From Mayamaea pseudoterrestris (Eukaryota > Bacillariophyta > Bacillariophyceae > Sellaphorales > Sellaphoraceae), in the NCBI GenBank assembly GCA_027923505.1, contig BROI01000030.1, positions 124,001-188,000 of the forward strand: DNA of 64,000 nt, written 5' to 3'. The notes beneath the pieces were generated by a model. The model made no database searches. It was not told where the DNA came from and saw only the letters and a program-made list of their open reading frames with translations. Positions 38,701-49,556 of this stretch are shown one piece after another; position 1 is the first letter of the stretch, and every line of letters begins with the position of its first letter. Both the position numbers and the translations under genes were made by a program.

Positions 38701-41700
38701 TCAGCCTGCAGATGCCGTGACATTCAAACGCCCCTACAGCAGGCCATGTATACACCCAAATGACACCAGAATGGTGCCAACATCATTATTCAGGCTGCGC
38801 TACAAGATGGTATGCCTGGCTAGTGTCTCAGGGGTGGCAATGATATTGGTGACAACTTGTCACCAGTCTCAGCCTGCAGATGCCGTGACATTCAAACGCC
38901 CCTACAGCAGGCCATGTATACACCCAAATGACACCAGAATGGTGCCAACATCATTATTCAGGCTGCGCTACAAGATGGTATGCCTGGCTAGTGTCTCAGG
39001 GGACGGCAATGATATTGGTGACAACTTGTCACCAGTCTCAGCCTGCAGATGCCGTGACATTCAAACGCCCCTACAGCAGGCCATGTATACACCCAAATGA
39101 CACCAGAATGGTGCCAACATCATTATTCAGGCTGCGCAACAATATGGTATGCCTGGCTAGTGTCTCAGGGGACGGCAATGATATTGGTGACAACTTGTCA
39201 CCAGTCTCAGCCTGCAGATGCCGTGACATTCAAACGCCCCTACAGCAGGCCATGTATACACCCAAATGACACCAGAATGGTGCCAACATCATTATTCAGG
39301 CTGCGCAACAAGATGGTATGCCTGGCTAGTGTCTCAGGGGACGGCAATGATATTGGTGACAACTTGTCACCAGTCTCAGCCTGCAGATGCCGTGACATTC
39401 AAACGCCCCTACAGCAGGCCATGTATACACCCAAATGACACCAGAATGGTGCCAACATCATTATTCAGGCTGCGCTACAAGATGGTATGCCTGGCTAGTG
39501 TCTCAGGGGATGGCAATGATATTGGTGACAACTTGTCACCAGTCTCAGCCTGCAGATGCCGTGACATTCAAACGCCCCTACAGCAGGCCATGTATACACC
39601 AAAATAACACCAGAATGGTGCCAACATCATTATTCAGGCTGCGCTACAAGATGGTATGCCTGGCTAGTGTCTAGGGGAGCAATGATATTGGTGACAACTT
39701 GTCACCAGTCTCAGCCTGCAGATGCCGTGACATTCAAACGCCCCTACAGCAGGCCATGTATACACCCAAATGTCACCAGAATGGTGCCAACATCATTATT
39801 CAGGCTGCGCAACAAGATGGTATGCCTGGCTAGTGTCTCAGGGGACGGCAATGATATTGGTGACAACTTGTCACCAGTCTCAGCCTGCAGATGCCGTGAC
39901 ATTCAAACGCCCCTACAGCAGGCCATGGTACACCCAAATGACACCAGAATGGTGCCAACATCATTATTCAGGCTGCGCTACAAGATGGTATGCCTGGCTA
40001 GTGTCTCAGGGGACGGCAATGATATTGGTGACAACTTGTCACCAGTCTCAGCCCGCAGATGCCGTGACATTCAAACGCCCCTACAGCAGGCCATGTATAC
40101 ACCAAAATGACACCAGAATGGTGCCAACATCATTATTCAGGCTGCGCTACAAGATGGTATGCCTGGCTAGTGTCTCAGGGGATGGCAATGATATTGGTGA
40201 CAACTTGTCACCAGTCTCAGCCTGCAGATGCCGTGACATTCAAACGCCCCTACAGCAGGCCATGTATACACCCAAATGACACCAGAATGGTGCCAACATC
40301 ATTATTCAGGCTGCGCAACAAGATGGTATGCCTGGCTAGTGTCTCAGGGGACAGCAATGATATTGGTGACAACTTGTCACCAGTCTCAGCCCGCAGATGC
40401 CGTGACATTCAAACGCCCCTACAGCAGGCCATGTATACACCCAAATGACACCAGAATGGTGCCAACATCATTATTCAGGCTGCGCTACAAGATGGTATGC
40501 CTGGCTAGTGTCTCAGGGGACGGTAATGATATTGGTGACAACTTGTCACCAGTCTCAGCCTGCAGATGCCGTGACATTCAAATGCCCCTACAGCAGGCCA
40601 TGTATACACCCAAATGACACCAGAATGGTGCCAACATCATAAGTCAGGCTGCGCTACAAGATGGTATGCCTGGCTAGTGTCTCAGGGGATGGCAATGATA
40701 TTGGTGACAACTTGTCACCAGTCTCAGCCCGCAGATGCCGTGACATTCAAACGCCCCTACAGCAGGCCATGGTACACCCAAATGACACCAGAATGGTGCC
40801 AACATCATTATTCAGGCTGCGCAACAAGATGGTAAACCTGGCTAGTGTCTCAGGGGATGGCAATGATATTGGTGACAACTTGTCACCAGTCTCAGCCTGC
40901 AGATGCCGTGACATTCAAACGCCCCTACAGCAGGCCATGTATACACCCAAATGTCACCAGAATATTGCCAATATCATTATTCAAGCTGCCCTACAAGATG
41001 GTATGCCCTGGCTAGTGTCTCAGGGGACGGCAATGATATTGGTGACAACTTGTCACCAGTCTCAGCCTGCAGATGCCGTGACATTCAAACGCCCCTACAG
41101 CAGGCCATGTATACACCCAAATGACACCAGAATGGTGCCAACATCATTATTCAAATTGCGCTACAAGATGGTATGCCTAGCTAGTGTCTCAGGGGACAGC
41201 AATGATATTGGTGACAACTTGTCACCAGTCTCAGCCTGCAGATGCCGTGACATTCAAACGCCCCTACAGCAGGCCCTGTAGGTGCCCAAAATACACCAGA
41301 ATGGTGCCAACATCATTATTCAGGCTGCGCTACAAGATGGTATGCCTGGCTAGTGTCTCAGGGGATGGCAATGATATTGGTGACAACTTGTCACCAGTCT
41401 CAGCCCGCAGATGCCATGACATTCAAACGCCCCTACAGCAAGCCCTGTAGGTGCCCAAAATACACCAGAATGGTGCCAACATCATTATTCAGGCTGCGCT
41501 ACAAGATGGTATGCCTGGCTAGTGTCTCAGGGGACGGTAATGATATTGGTGACAACTTGTCACCAGTCTCAGCCTGCAGATGCCGTGACATTCAAACGCC
41601 CCTACAGCAGGCCATGTATACACCCAAATGACACCAGAATGGTGCCAACATCATTATTCAAATTGCGCTACAAGATGGTATGCCTAGCTATTGTCTCAGG

Positions 41701-42732
41701 GGACAGCAATGATATTGGTGACAACTTGTCACCAGTCTCAGCCTGCAGATGCCGTGACATTCAAACGCCCCTACAGCAGGCCCTGTAGGTGCCCAAAATA
41801 CACCAGAATGGTGCCAACATCATTATTCAGGCTGCGCTACAAGATGATATGCCTGGCTAGTGTCTCAGGGGATGGCAATGATATTGGTGACAACTTGTCA
41901 CCAGTCTCAGCCCGCAGATGCCGTGACATTCAAACGCCCCTACAGCAAGCCCTGTAGGTGCCCAAAATACACCAGAATGGTGCCAACATCATTATTCAGG
42001 CTGCGCTACAAGATGGTATGCCTGGCTAGTGTCTCAGGGGACGGTAATGATATTGGTGACAACTTGTCACCAGTCTCAGCCTGCAGATGCCGTGACATTC
42101 AAACGCCCCTACAGCAGGCCATGTATACACCCAAATGACACCAGAATGGTGCCAACATCATTATTCAGGCTGCGCAACAAGATGGTATGCCTGGCTAGTG
42201 TCTCAGGGGATGGCAATGATATTGGTGACAACTTGTCACCAGTCTCAGCCCGCAGATGCCGTGACATTCAAACGCCCCTACAGCAAGCCCTGTAGGTGCC
42301 CAAAATACACCAGAATGGTGCCAACATCATTATTCAGGCTGCGCTACAAGATGGTATGCCTGGCTAGTGTCTCAGGGGACGGCAATGATATTGGTGACAA
42401 CCTGTCACCAGTCTCAGCCTGCAGATGCCGTGACATTCAAACGCCCCTACAGCAGGCCATGTATACACCCAAATGACACCAGAATGGTGCCAACATCATT
42501 ATTCAAATTGCGCTACAAGATGGTATGCCTGGCTAGTGTCTCAGGGGACGGCAATGATATTGGTGACAACTTGTCACCAGTCTCAGCCCGCAGATGCCGT
42601 GACATTCAAACGCCCCTACCGTACAGCAGGCCATGTATACACCCAAATGACACCAGAATGGTGCCATGATCATTATACAAACTGCGCCACAAGATGGTAT
42701 GCCTAGCTATTGTCTCAGGGGACAGCAATGAT
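29714..42732 (+). repeat. Sat-169 satellite, block A3
   Basis: About 77 copies of the 169-bp unit in plus orientation, shown by the same landmarks and subtypes as block A2. Several rare variant combinations occur in both blocks, for example 'atattgccaatatc' followed by 'caagctgccctac' near 11490 and 40970, and 'ttgacactggaatgg' near 18772 and 38421. This implies exchange of multi-monomer segments. The array ends abruptly inside a monomer, after 'cagcaatgat', where the LTR of the plus-strand copia element begins. Confidence 0.96.
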
Positions 42733-43124
42733 TGACAAGTCGCAGAGCGGCGAAGTCAAGAGCCCGAACCCTAATTAGCTTGTGTCGAGTCCGCAGCTGT
42801 CGTATGTGACATGTGAATGAAGAAAGTGCGCAACCGTCGTGTGGATGCGTTGTATGAATGGAACGACCAGTTACGACTGATGTAATGTGATTGAAAGAAA
42901 CGGATTGATCGGATGATCTTCCGAGTGGTCGATGTAGCGATGTAGCGATAAGCTCACAATATAGAACTACTAGTTTGCGACGAGAGTGCAGTCGTATTCG
43001 TGTAGTGGCGAGCGCAAGACTATTCGACGAGCCATCTCCATCAAGAGCTGTACAGACCGTGTCTCAGGACCCGTAATCGGAGCTTTTGGTGACCAACGTT
43101 GTCACCGAAATCTCAACGGTGTTA
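42733..43124 (+). repeat. 5' LTR of copia element 1
   Basis: A direct repeat of 49027-49421. It starts TGACAAG directly after satellite sequence and ends GTGTTA, followed by GATTAACA; the second element has the same octamer directly after its own LTR end (GTGTCA), which supports this boundary. The first 320 bp match the 3' LTR almost perfectly, but the last 65 bp or so do not. In this copy that tail contains GTGTCTCAGG (43059-43068) and a dyad (43088-43106) resembling the Sat-169 unit. Confidence 0.85.
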
Positions 43125-43140
43125 GATTAACATTTCAGTG
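43125..43140 (+). promoter_or_regulatory. Probable primer-binding region of element 1
   Basis: GATTAACATTTCAG directly follows the 5' LTR. The minus-strand element has GATTAACAGTCTT at the same place. The shared octamer supports a common priming site, but I could not match it to a tRNA. Sequence from here to 43221 is untranslated leader. Confidence 0.4.
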
Positions 43141-43221
43141 CTTCGAGAGCAAGAACGAGCGAGGGAGCTATCGTGACACATTCGTCTGCAGCGAGTCCGA
43201 TTCCTCTGATCAACCTCCACC

Positions 43222-44760
43222 ATGACGACGATTGATGTAACGACCTACAAGCGTGCCGTCGGTAAAGTCTTCGATATTCCGTGGCTCGCAGCGTCCGCAG
43301 CTTGGGATCCAAACGACCCTACCGCAGTGTGTTTCGAGCAAGAGGAACTCACGACTGCGGAGGCGATGGCCGAACTGTCGGAACAAGACGTGACGAACAT
43401 TAAGACCCAGTACCAGTGGTCGACGATACGAACAAGCCGATTGCGCAAGCTCATGAGTTGGATTCACGAGCAACGTCGGACGACTGCGCAATGGCAAGAC
43501 TTGGAGAAAGACCAGATTACGAGCCGAGACCTCCCAGTAGCGCCGGGGTCACCGACAGCAGGCAACCGCAGTTTCGGAGACTTTAGCGTTATCGGAGGCA
43601 ACGACACCACGACGAAGCGACACGACATCAAGCTGGATCTGAAGACCATGCTGGAGCTCAAGAACGATCGCAAGTTCTGCTCCTACTGGGGCCTTCAAAC
43701 AGCCTTCAGACCGCAGCGCTGGCTACTTTTGGGACGACGAGTTCAAGGCACCAGCTGCACTCGAGCCCGAATTCGCCGAGTATCAGTATCAGTGTTCGAA
43801 GCTTTTAGCGGCGCTCGAGTATACCTGCAAGACACCGCAGAGCAAGCTCATTGTCCGCAAGCACATCGACACCGAATGCCTCGCTCACGTTGCAGAGTTG
43901 GGCGACATTCCTCGATGGGATGGCGCCAAGTTGGATCTACGTTCAAGACGAATGGCGCAACTTTACCCTCGACGCGGGTTACGCCAAGTCTCTCGTCAAT
44001 TGGCTCATCCAGTGGTCCAGCAAGGAAGAGAACTACAATGACTACGCCGAGGAAACCGAGCTACTTACAGCAAGCACGAAGCGTCAGATTTTGGAGCGCG
44101 CGGTTTTCCGCCATGCGGATATGGCATCGGCGGTGAACATGGCGCTGATCGAAGAGTCCAAGACCGGCAACCCGATGACGTACACCCAGTTTTGGAACCT
44201 CCTGAACGACGTCGCACGTCAATCTGACAATCGTCGTGGCATCAAGGAGACCGAGAAGCGCCAGGCGAACCAATCTGAGCAAACCAAGAAAGAGAAGGAG
44301 AAGACGAAGAAGGCAAGCGCGAACAATTCCCAGTCTACGCCAAGTAGCAGCAACAATCAGCAATCCAATCAGGGGGGTGGTGGTCGCGGCGACTTGAGTA
44401 CGGGACGAGGAGGCGGCGGCGGCGGCCGCGGTCGGGGAGATACTCGCCCATATGTTCGCAGCTATGCCGACACGAAAACGATCGAAATTCCCAGCGACGT
44501 GAATGCGACGATTCCACCAAACACGTGGCGACTCCTTACCCGCGATCAGCAACACGAAGTGTTTGAACGCCGTGGTACGAGTCGTGCGGCTAGTGCTGCA
44601 GGTGGTTCGACATCAGCAACACAGGCAGGCACCACGCAGACAACGAGTACAACACGCAACGCAAATGTCGCAGCCACTTCATCAGCGGCAACGACGGCGA
44701 GTGCGGCGACCGAGCGTGTGAACAACACCAGCCGTGGCTCAGCGATGCGAAGTTTCTTAG
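43222..44760 (+). CDS. gag-like region of copia element 1 (fossil)
   Basis: This part occupies the gag position, between leader and protease. It begins with a methionine in good context (CACCATGACG) and encodes a mostly helical, charged protein, followed by a Lys/Glu-rich stretch and then a Gly/Arg-rich segment near 44375-44450. The Gly/Arg-rich tail has the position of an RNA-binding nucleocapsid. I see no CCHC zinc knuckle, so RNA binding would rest on that tail. The minus-strand element has a comparable RGG-like tail. It is a fossil coding region with about one break; its product would have been the capsid precursor. Confidence 0.6.
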
Positions 44761-44799
44761 GTCCAGACCAGCCCACGACTACGACTCGGGGAGCAAATA

Positions 44800-46667
44800 T
44801 TGCTCAGAGTCGCAAGTACAAAGTCGCGAGCATTGACTTGGATAAGCATTCAGCGTCGACTGTCGATCGCGGCGCGAGTGGCGGAGTATGGGGAGCGGAC
44901 GGCCGCATCCTTACCGAGGACAAGTTCCACAAGATTGAAGTCACCGGAGTCGGTGGTCTCAAACTTCCGGACCTGTCTACCGTCACAGCAGTCGCCAAGC
45001 TTAAGAGCACCAAGGGTTGGGTCGTCGGCGAGTTCCATAATTACGCATATTCTGGAACCGGCAAGACGATTCATTCGAGTATGCAGATGGAAGCCTTCGG
45101 ACTTCATGTCAACGACAAGCATTACAACTTTGGTGGCAAGTTACGAATCGAAACGCCAGACGGATACAAGTTTATGCTCGGGATGGAAAGTGGCATGGCG
45201 ACCTTGCCAATGTTTCCAGTGTCGGTGCATGAGCTTCACACCTTACCTCGGGTCATGATGACCTTCGATGGACCTTGGGATCCGAATGAGTTTGACGTCG
45301 AGCCGACCGAGGACGACGACTATGACTCTTCGGATGACGATGACGACGAGGACGACGTACCGGACTTGTTGTCGCGTGACGAAGACGACGACGACAGTGA
45401 CGACGAAGAGGGCTTCACGCGCGTGACACGTTCGCGTACGCGGAATCGCACCCATCTTCAGAGCAACGTGACGTATACGAATCTCGGACACGACAATCAA
45501 CCTGTTTATACCGAGAAGGAGCTGAATGTTTGTGCCGTCGTACAGAAGTACAATGCGGATCTCATCTATCAGCCCTACAAGTCTATCCTGCCAAAGAAAC
45601 CTGATATCAACGCATTGCTGCCGAACTTTGCATGGTACCCGGCGCAGACGATCAAGGATACTTTGCGCCACAGCACGCAGTTCAACATGCACGAGCGCCG
45701 ATACCCCCCACGAATGCATCGAAAGAGCCGATTCCTGAACGTCTACCGTCTAGATGATCGAGTGGCCCATGACACCATGTTCTTCGACGAACCTGCCATG
45801 GATGACCATATCGACGGACATGCAGGGTGCACATGCGTGCAGCTATTCTATGGTTGTCGCAGTCAGATCATTGTCGTGTATCCCATGCGGACGAAAGGTG
45901 ACGTACCGAAACGATTCCGTGATTTCATCCGCGAGTTTGGAGCTCCGTTGGAAGTCTTCTCGGATAATGCGAAAGAAGCGATGAGTGCCGAGTTTGACGA
46001 AGTAATGCGCGAGTTCATGATTCGCCGTCGTCATACATCGGAGCCGTACTATCAGAATCAAAACCCAGCCGAGCGCATCATCGGGCACGTAAAGGAGAGT
46101 CATGAACGACTTATGGACCGAACGGGCACTCCGGCATGCTTCTGGCTACGCGCTTTACTCTTTCAGACCAAGATGTACCGTCATTTGTCGCATCCAGCCT
46201 TGGACGGCAAGTCTCCCATCGAGTTTATCACTGGGCAAGTCCCCGACGTGTCGAAGTATTTGCATTTTCGTTGGTTTGAAATTGTCAACTACTTTGTCAA
46301 GGATGTCGAGGCCCCGGGTACCTGCCAGCGCGCGGCGTACTGGCTTGGTCCCAACACGACGTGCGGAGACGACCTGACGTACTTCATCTGCGATTGCGAG
46401 ACCCACGAGATCATGACGCGATCGGTTTGCTTACCCCGAAACGACCCAAAATTTTTGAACCTTCGCGTACCGGCACCTGCTTCCCCAGTCATGAAAGAAG
46501 GGGAGCCGCGTCTCTATACCGTACCTGGTCTAGGTGGCGAGATCCTTATGCCGGAAATGATCAAGAAGATTACCGACGCCGACAGCAGAGACGAAGATTC
46601 TTTCATTCCTGACGAAGACGATACCCCTTTGGTCGAGACGGTGGAATACCGGAAGAGGGACATATGA
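44800..46667 (+). CDS. Protease and integrase region of copia element 1 (fossil)
   Basis: The aspartic protease signature VDRGASGGVWG is encoded at about 44858-44892. Next comes a spacer with TFDGPWDPNEFD, the equivalent of the DxxWDP motif in the second element, and a strongly acidic Asp/Glu tract (45300-45420). The integrase core shows its catalytic acids in DTMFFD (near 45769), VFSDNAKE (near 45957) and NQNPAERIIGHVKE (near 46066), consistent with a DDE triad. I could not recognise a typical HHCC zinc finger. In the family these domains process the polyprotein and insert the cDNA into the genome. Confidence 0.8.
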
Positions 46668-49114
46668 CCGACGGGGAGGAAGATCCGAATCCTGCCGATG
46701 ACGACGACGACAAGCCGAAGAAGAAGAACATCAATCCGTGGCGCAAACTCCCGAAGTATGCACCCGATGAACTTATCGGCAAGTCGTTTCTCATGAAGAC
46801 GGACGACGGGCAAGAAGTTCGAGCGACCGTCATGAGCAAGCTGAACAACCGCGACGCCCAGAACCATCAGAACATTAAAATGATGCTGAAGCTTGGTAAC
46901 GGCGAAGCGGACGAAGTCATGTCGTATGTCGAGGTTTCCGATCTCTACGAGGCCGAAGTGAACCAAGACATGGCGAATCCTGAGCGTAAATGGTTCTTCA
47001 AGGAGATTCTAGACCATCAGGGTCCGCTGACGAGCAAGTCGAAAAACTGGAAGCACTCCAAGTGGAACGTCCTTGTACAATGGGACGATGGATCCAAGAC
47101 TTGGGAGCCTCTCAACGCGATGATCGAAAGCGACAAAGTATCAGTGGCAGCCTACGCGCAAAAGCATAATCTTCTCGACAAGGACGGATGGTCATCGTTG
47201 AACCGATGGGCCCGGAACGCCAAGAAGGTTGCGCGCAAGGTGGCGACCGCCCGAATGGAGCAGCAAAAGAACGGACCGCGCTACAAGTTTGGAGTCCAAG
47301 TACCCCGAGACTGGAAGGAAGCGCGTCGTCTCCAAGAAGCTGCAGGACACACGAAGTGGACGGACGCGGAAGGCGTGGAGCTTGCGAACCTGGACGAGTA
47401 CGAGACGTTTCAAGATCTCGGTCCGAGTTCCACCACAACACCACCAACTGGTTACCAGAAGATCCGAGTCCACTTTGTGTACGATGTCAAGCACGATTTG
47501 CGATACAAGGCACGTCTCGTTGCAGGCGGCCACATGACGAAAGACAACGACGATGCCTACTCCAGTGTTATCTCATTGAAGGCAATGCGTCTAGCTCTCG
47601 TCATTGGAGAAGCGAACGGCAAGAAGTGCATGGTCGGTGACATTGGGAATGCTTATCTCGAAGCGTTCACCAAGGAGAAGGTATACTTCGTTGGAGGCCC
47701 CGAGTTCGGGGAGCGCGAAGGACACATCCTGGTCATCGTCAAGGCTTTGTACGGATTGCGAACAAGCGGAGCACGATTTCACGAACGCTTAGCCGACGCC
47801 CTACTTGCGGAAGGGTGGAAGCCGTCCTATTGCGATTCCGACCTGTGGATCAAGGACGCCGGCGACAGCTACGACTACCTCTGTGTATGGGTCGACGATC
47901 TGTTGAATATTTCAGACGATCCAGCAGCGTTCTTCAAGATGCTAGAGGAGAAGTACAAGTTTAAGCTCAAAGGTGTTGGACATCCCGAGTATCATCTCGG
48001 CGGTGACTTTGGACGAGACCCTGACGGAACTCTTTACTGGTCGGCCAAGACCTACGTTGCGAAACTCTTGGCGCAGTATGAGCGTTTGTTTGAGGGGCCA
48101 CCGAAGAAGTACTCATCACCAATCGACAAAGACGATCATCCAGAACTTGACCAAAGCGAGCTACTGAACGACCAAGAGAAGAAGATTTACCAGTCTCTAG
48201 TCGGAGCACTTCAGTGGGCGATTACTTTGGGACGATTTGACATTGCCGTTGCAGTTGTGAGTCTGTCGCGATTCCGTGTGGAGCCGCGCAAGGGACACCT
48301 GCAGCGGGTGAAGCGAGTCTGTGGATATTTGCGAGAGTTACCGGACGCAGCAATCCGTTTCCGTACGAAGTGGCCAGCCAACGAGGAGCACTTCGGCACC
48401 ATGGAGGAACAAGATTGGGAGCGCAGCGTTTACGGGAAGGACGGAGTTGATGAGATGTTGGACGTCTACCCACCGCCAAAGGGTGTGACCGTACGAACAT
48501 CAACTTTCGAGGATGCGTGTCTCATGCATTGCATGGTGACAGGCAAGTCATTGGAAGGAGTTTTGTCATTTGTCAACCAGACGCCTGTCGACTGGCATTG
48601 CAAACTCCAGGCTACAGTCGAGACTGCGACCTTCGGATCGGAATTCGGCGTAGCAAAGAGTGGAACGGATATCAGCATTTCTCTACGCGCGTCGCTCATG
48701 GCTATGGGCGTACCATTGGAGAAGTCTGCCTGGATGTACGGAGACAACCAAGCAGTGATTACACAATCTACAATCCCGAGTTCGACATTGTCCAAGCGAC
48801 ACAATGCGTTGGCCTACCATCGTGTTCGTTGGGCAGTTGCTGCGGGGATTATCAAGTTTGTAAAGATTGACGGAAAGGAGAACATTGCGGACGTACTGAC
48901 GAAGTACCTGCCGTACTGTGATGCGATGCCATTGCTCAAGCCAGTATTGTTTTGGCGCGGCGATACATCGTATGCGATTGTGAAGGACAAGAATGCGGCT
49001 ACGACCAGCAGCGTACCCGAGGGGAGTGACAAGTCGCAGAGCGGCGAAGTCAAGAACCCGAACCCTAATCAGCTTGTGTCGAGTCCGCAGCTGTCGTATG
49101 TGACATGTGAATGA
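46664..49114 (+). CDS. Chromodomain-like, reverse transcriptase and RNase H region of copia element 1
   Basis: An 816-residue open region. Residues about 108-150 (ending WNVLVQWDDGSKTWEPL) resemble a chromodomain core. Reverse transcriptase follows, with KARLVAGGH, the catalytic VGDIGNAYLEA, KALYGLRTSGARFHE, and VWVDDLL, the copia version of YxDD, near 47890. RNase H closes the region, with MYGDNQAVI, TLSKRHNALAYHRVR and ENIADVLTKYLP. In the family these domains copy the RNA into cDNA and remove the RNA strand. The end of the open region runs through the polypurine tract into the 3' LTR. Confidence 0.88.
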   Translation: MTDGEEDPNPADDDDDKPKKKNINPWRKLPKYAPDELIGKSFLMKTDDGQEVRATVMSKLNNRDAQNHQNIKMMLKLGNGEADEVMSYVEVSDLYEAEVNQDMANPERKWFFKEILDHQGPLTSKSKNWKHSKWNVLVQWDDGSKTWEPLNAMIESDKVSVAAYAQKHNLLDKDGWSSLNRWARNAKKVARKVATARMEQQKNGPRYKFGVQVPRDWKEARRLQEAAGHTKWTDAEGVELANLDEYETFQDLGPSSTTTPPTGYQKIRVHFVYDVKHDLRYKARLVAGGHMTKDNDDAYSSVISLKAMRLALVIGEANGKKCMVGDIGNAYLEAFTKEKVYFVGGPEFGEREGHILVIVKALYGLRTSGARFHERLADALLAEGWKPSYCDSDLWIKDAGDSYDYLCVWVDDLLNISDDPAAFFKMLEEKYKFKLKGVGHPEYHLGGDFGRDPDGTLYWSAKTYVAKLLAQYERLFEGPPKKYSSPIDKDDHPELDQSELLNDQEKKIYQSLVGALQWAITLGRFDIAVAVVSLSRFRVEPRKGHLQRVKRVCGYLRELPDAAIRFRTKWPANEEHFGTMEEQDWERSVYGKDGVDEMLDVYPPPKGVTVRTSTFEDACLMHCMVTGKSLEGVLSFVNQTPVDWHCKLQATVETATFGSEFGVAKSGTDISISLRASLMAMGVPLEKSAWMYGDNQAVITQSTIPSSTLSKRHNALAYHRVRWAVAAGIIKFVKIDGKENIADVLTKYLPYCDAMPLLKPVLFWRGDTSYAIVKDKNAATTSSVPEGSDKSQSGEVKNPNPNQLVSSPQLSYVTCE
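49018..49026 (+). promoter_or_regulatory. Polypurine tract of element 1
   Basis: 'cgaggggag' sits directly before the 3' LTR start TGACAAG. In LTR elements this tract primes plus-strand synthesis. The second element has the similar AAGGGGGA at its own 3' LTR. Confidence 0.7.
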
Positions 49115-49421
49115 AGAAAGTGCGCAACCGTCGTGTGGATGCGTTGTATGAATGGAACGACCAGTTACGACTGATGTAATGTGATTGAAAGAAACGGATT
49201 GATCGGATGATCTTCCGAGTGGTCGATGTAGCGATGTAGCGATAAGCTCACAATATAGAACTACTAGTTTGCGACGAGAGTGCAGTCGTATTCGTGTAGT
49301 GGCGAGCGCAAGACTATTCGACGAGCCATCTCCATCAAGAGCTGTACAGACCGTGGCCAAGGACCCTGTATCGGAGCTTTTTGGAGGTAAGACGTTGACT
49401 GCGAAATCGTCAACGGTGTTA
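49027..49421 (+). repeat. 3' LTR of copia element 1
   Basis: Direct repeat of 42733-43124, offset by 6294 bp at its start. The first 320 bp differ from the 5' LTR at about two sites. The stretch 49354-49410 is clearly diverged from its partner, and the copies agree again at 'caacggtgtta'. The flank beyond is a decayed inverted Sat-169 monomer. Confidence 0.85.
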
Positions 49422-49435
49422 ACGCATGGCTCAAG

Positions 49436-49556
49436 GTACGGGCATTGAAAGGCATGGGAGCTACTGGCTGAGACTGGTGACAAGTTATCACCAATCACAT
49501 TGCAGGCCATTGAGACACTAGCCAGTCAACTTATCTTGTTACGCAGCCCACATAAT
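49436..49556 (-). repeat. Single decayed Sat-169 monomer, inverted
   Basis: Most of a 169-bp unit is recognisable in minus orientation: 'ggctgagactggtgacaag', a damaged dyad at 49476-49492 (ggtgacaagttatcacc), 'gagacactagccag' and 'atcttgttacgcagcc'. It is isolated from the main arrays and clearly older. Confidence 0.85.

Larger units (their letters stand above)
42733..49421 (+). mobile_element. Ty1/copia retrotransposon, CoDi-like, element 1 (fossil, nearly whole)
   Basis: An LTR retrotransposon of about 6.7 kb that lies at the edge of the Sat-169 array. Its parts in order are 5' LTR, primer-binding region with GATTAACA, gag with a Gly/Arg-rich tail, aspartic protease, integrase, a chromodomain-like stretch, reverse transcriptase, RNase H, polypurine tract and 3' LTR. 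Integrase before reverse transcriptase is the copia order. The protease signature DRGAxGG and the TLSKRHNA motif in RNase H fit the CoDi group known from diatoms. The first 320 bp of the LTRs differ at about two sites, so insertion is recent. The coding part is nearly whole, with about one or two breaks. No clear target-site duplication is visible. Confidence 0.9.

Noticed and set aside
9412-42706. Many overlapping open frames of 90-260 codons in the Sat-169 blocks
   Set aside because: They recur every 169 bp with the same words read in rotating frames, because 169 is not divisible by three. They have no independent start, no conserved single frame and no recognisable domain.
1-42732. CRISPR array
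   Set aside because: The repeats are contiguous 169- or 352-bp units without short repeats separated by unique spacers, in a eukaryotic context.
9450-42732. Canonical CENP-B box in Sat-169
   Set aside because: The TTCG....A..CGGG core is not present in the unit; the conserved dyad is a different sequence.
48683-49510. Long minus-strand frame of 275 codons over the end of element 1
   Set aside because: It is antisense to the clear reverse transcriptase/RNase H coding region and runs into the LTR and satellite remnant; no domain is seen.
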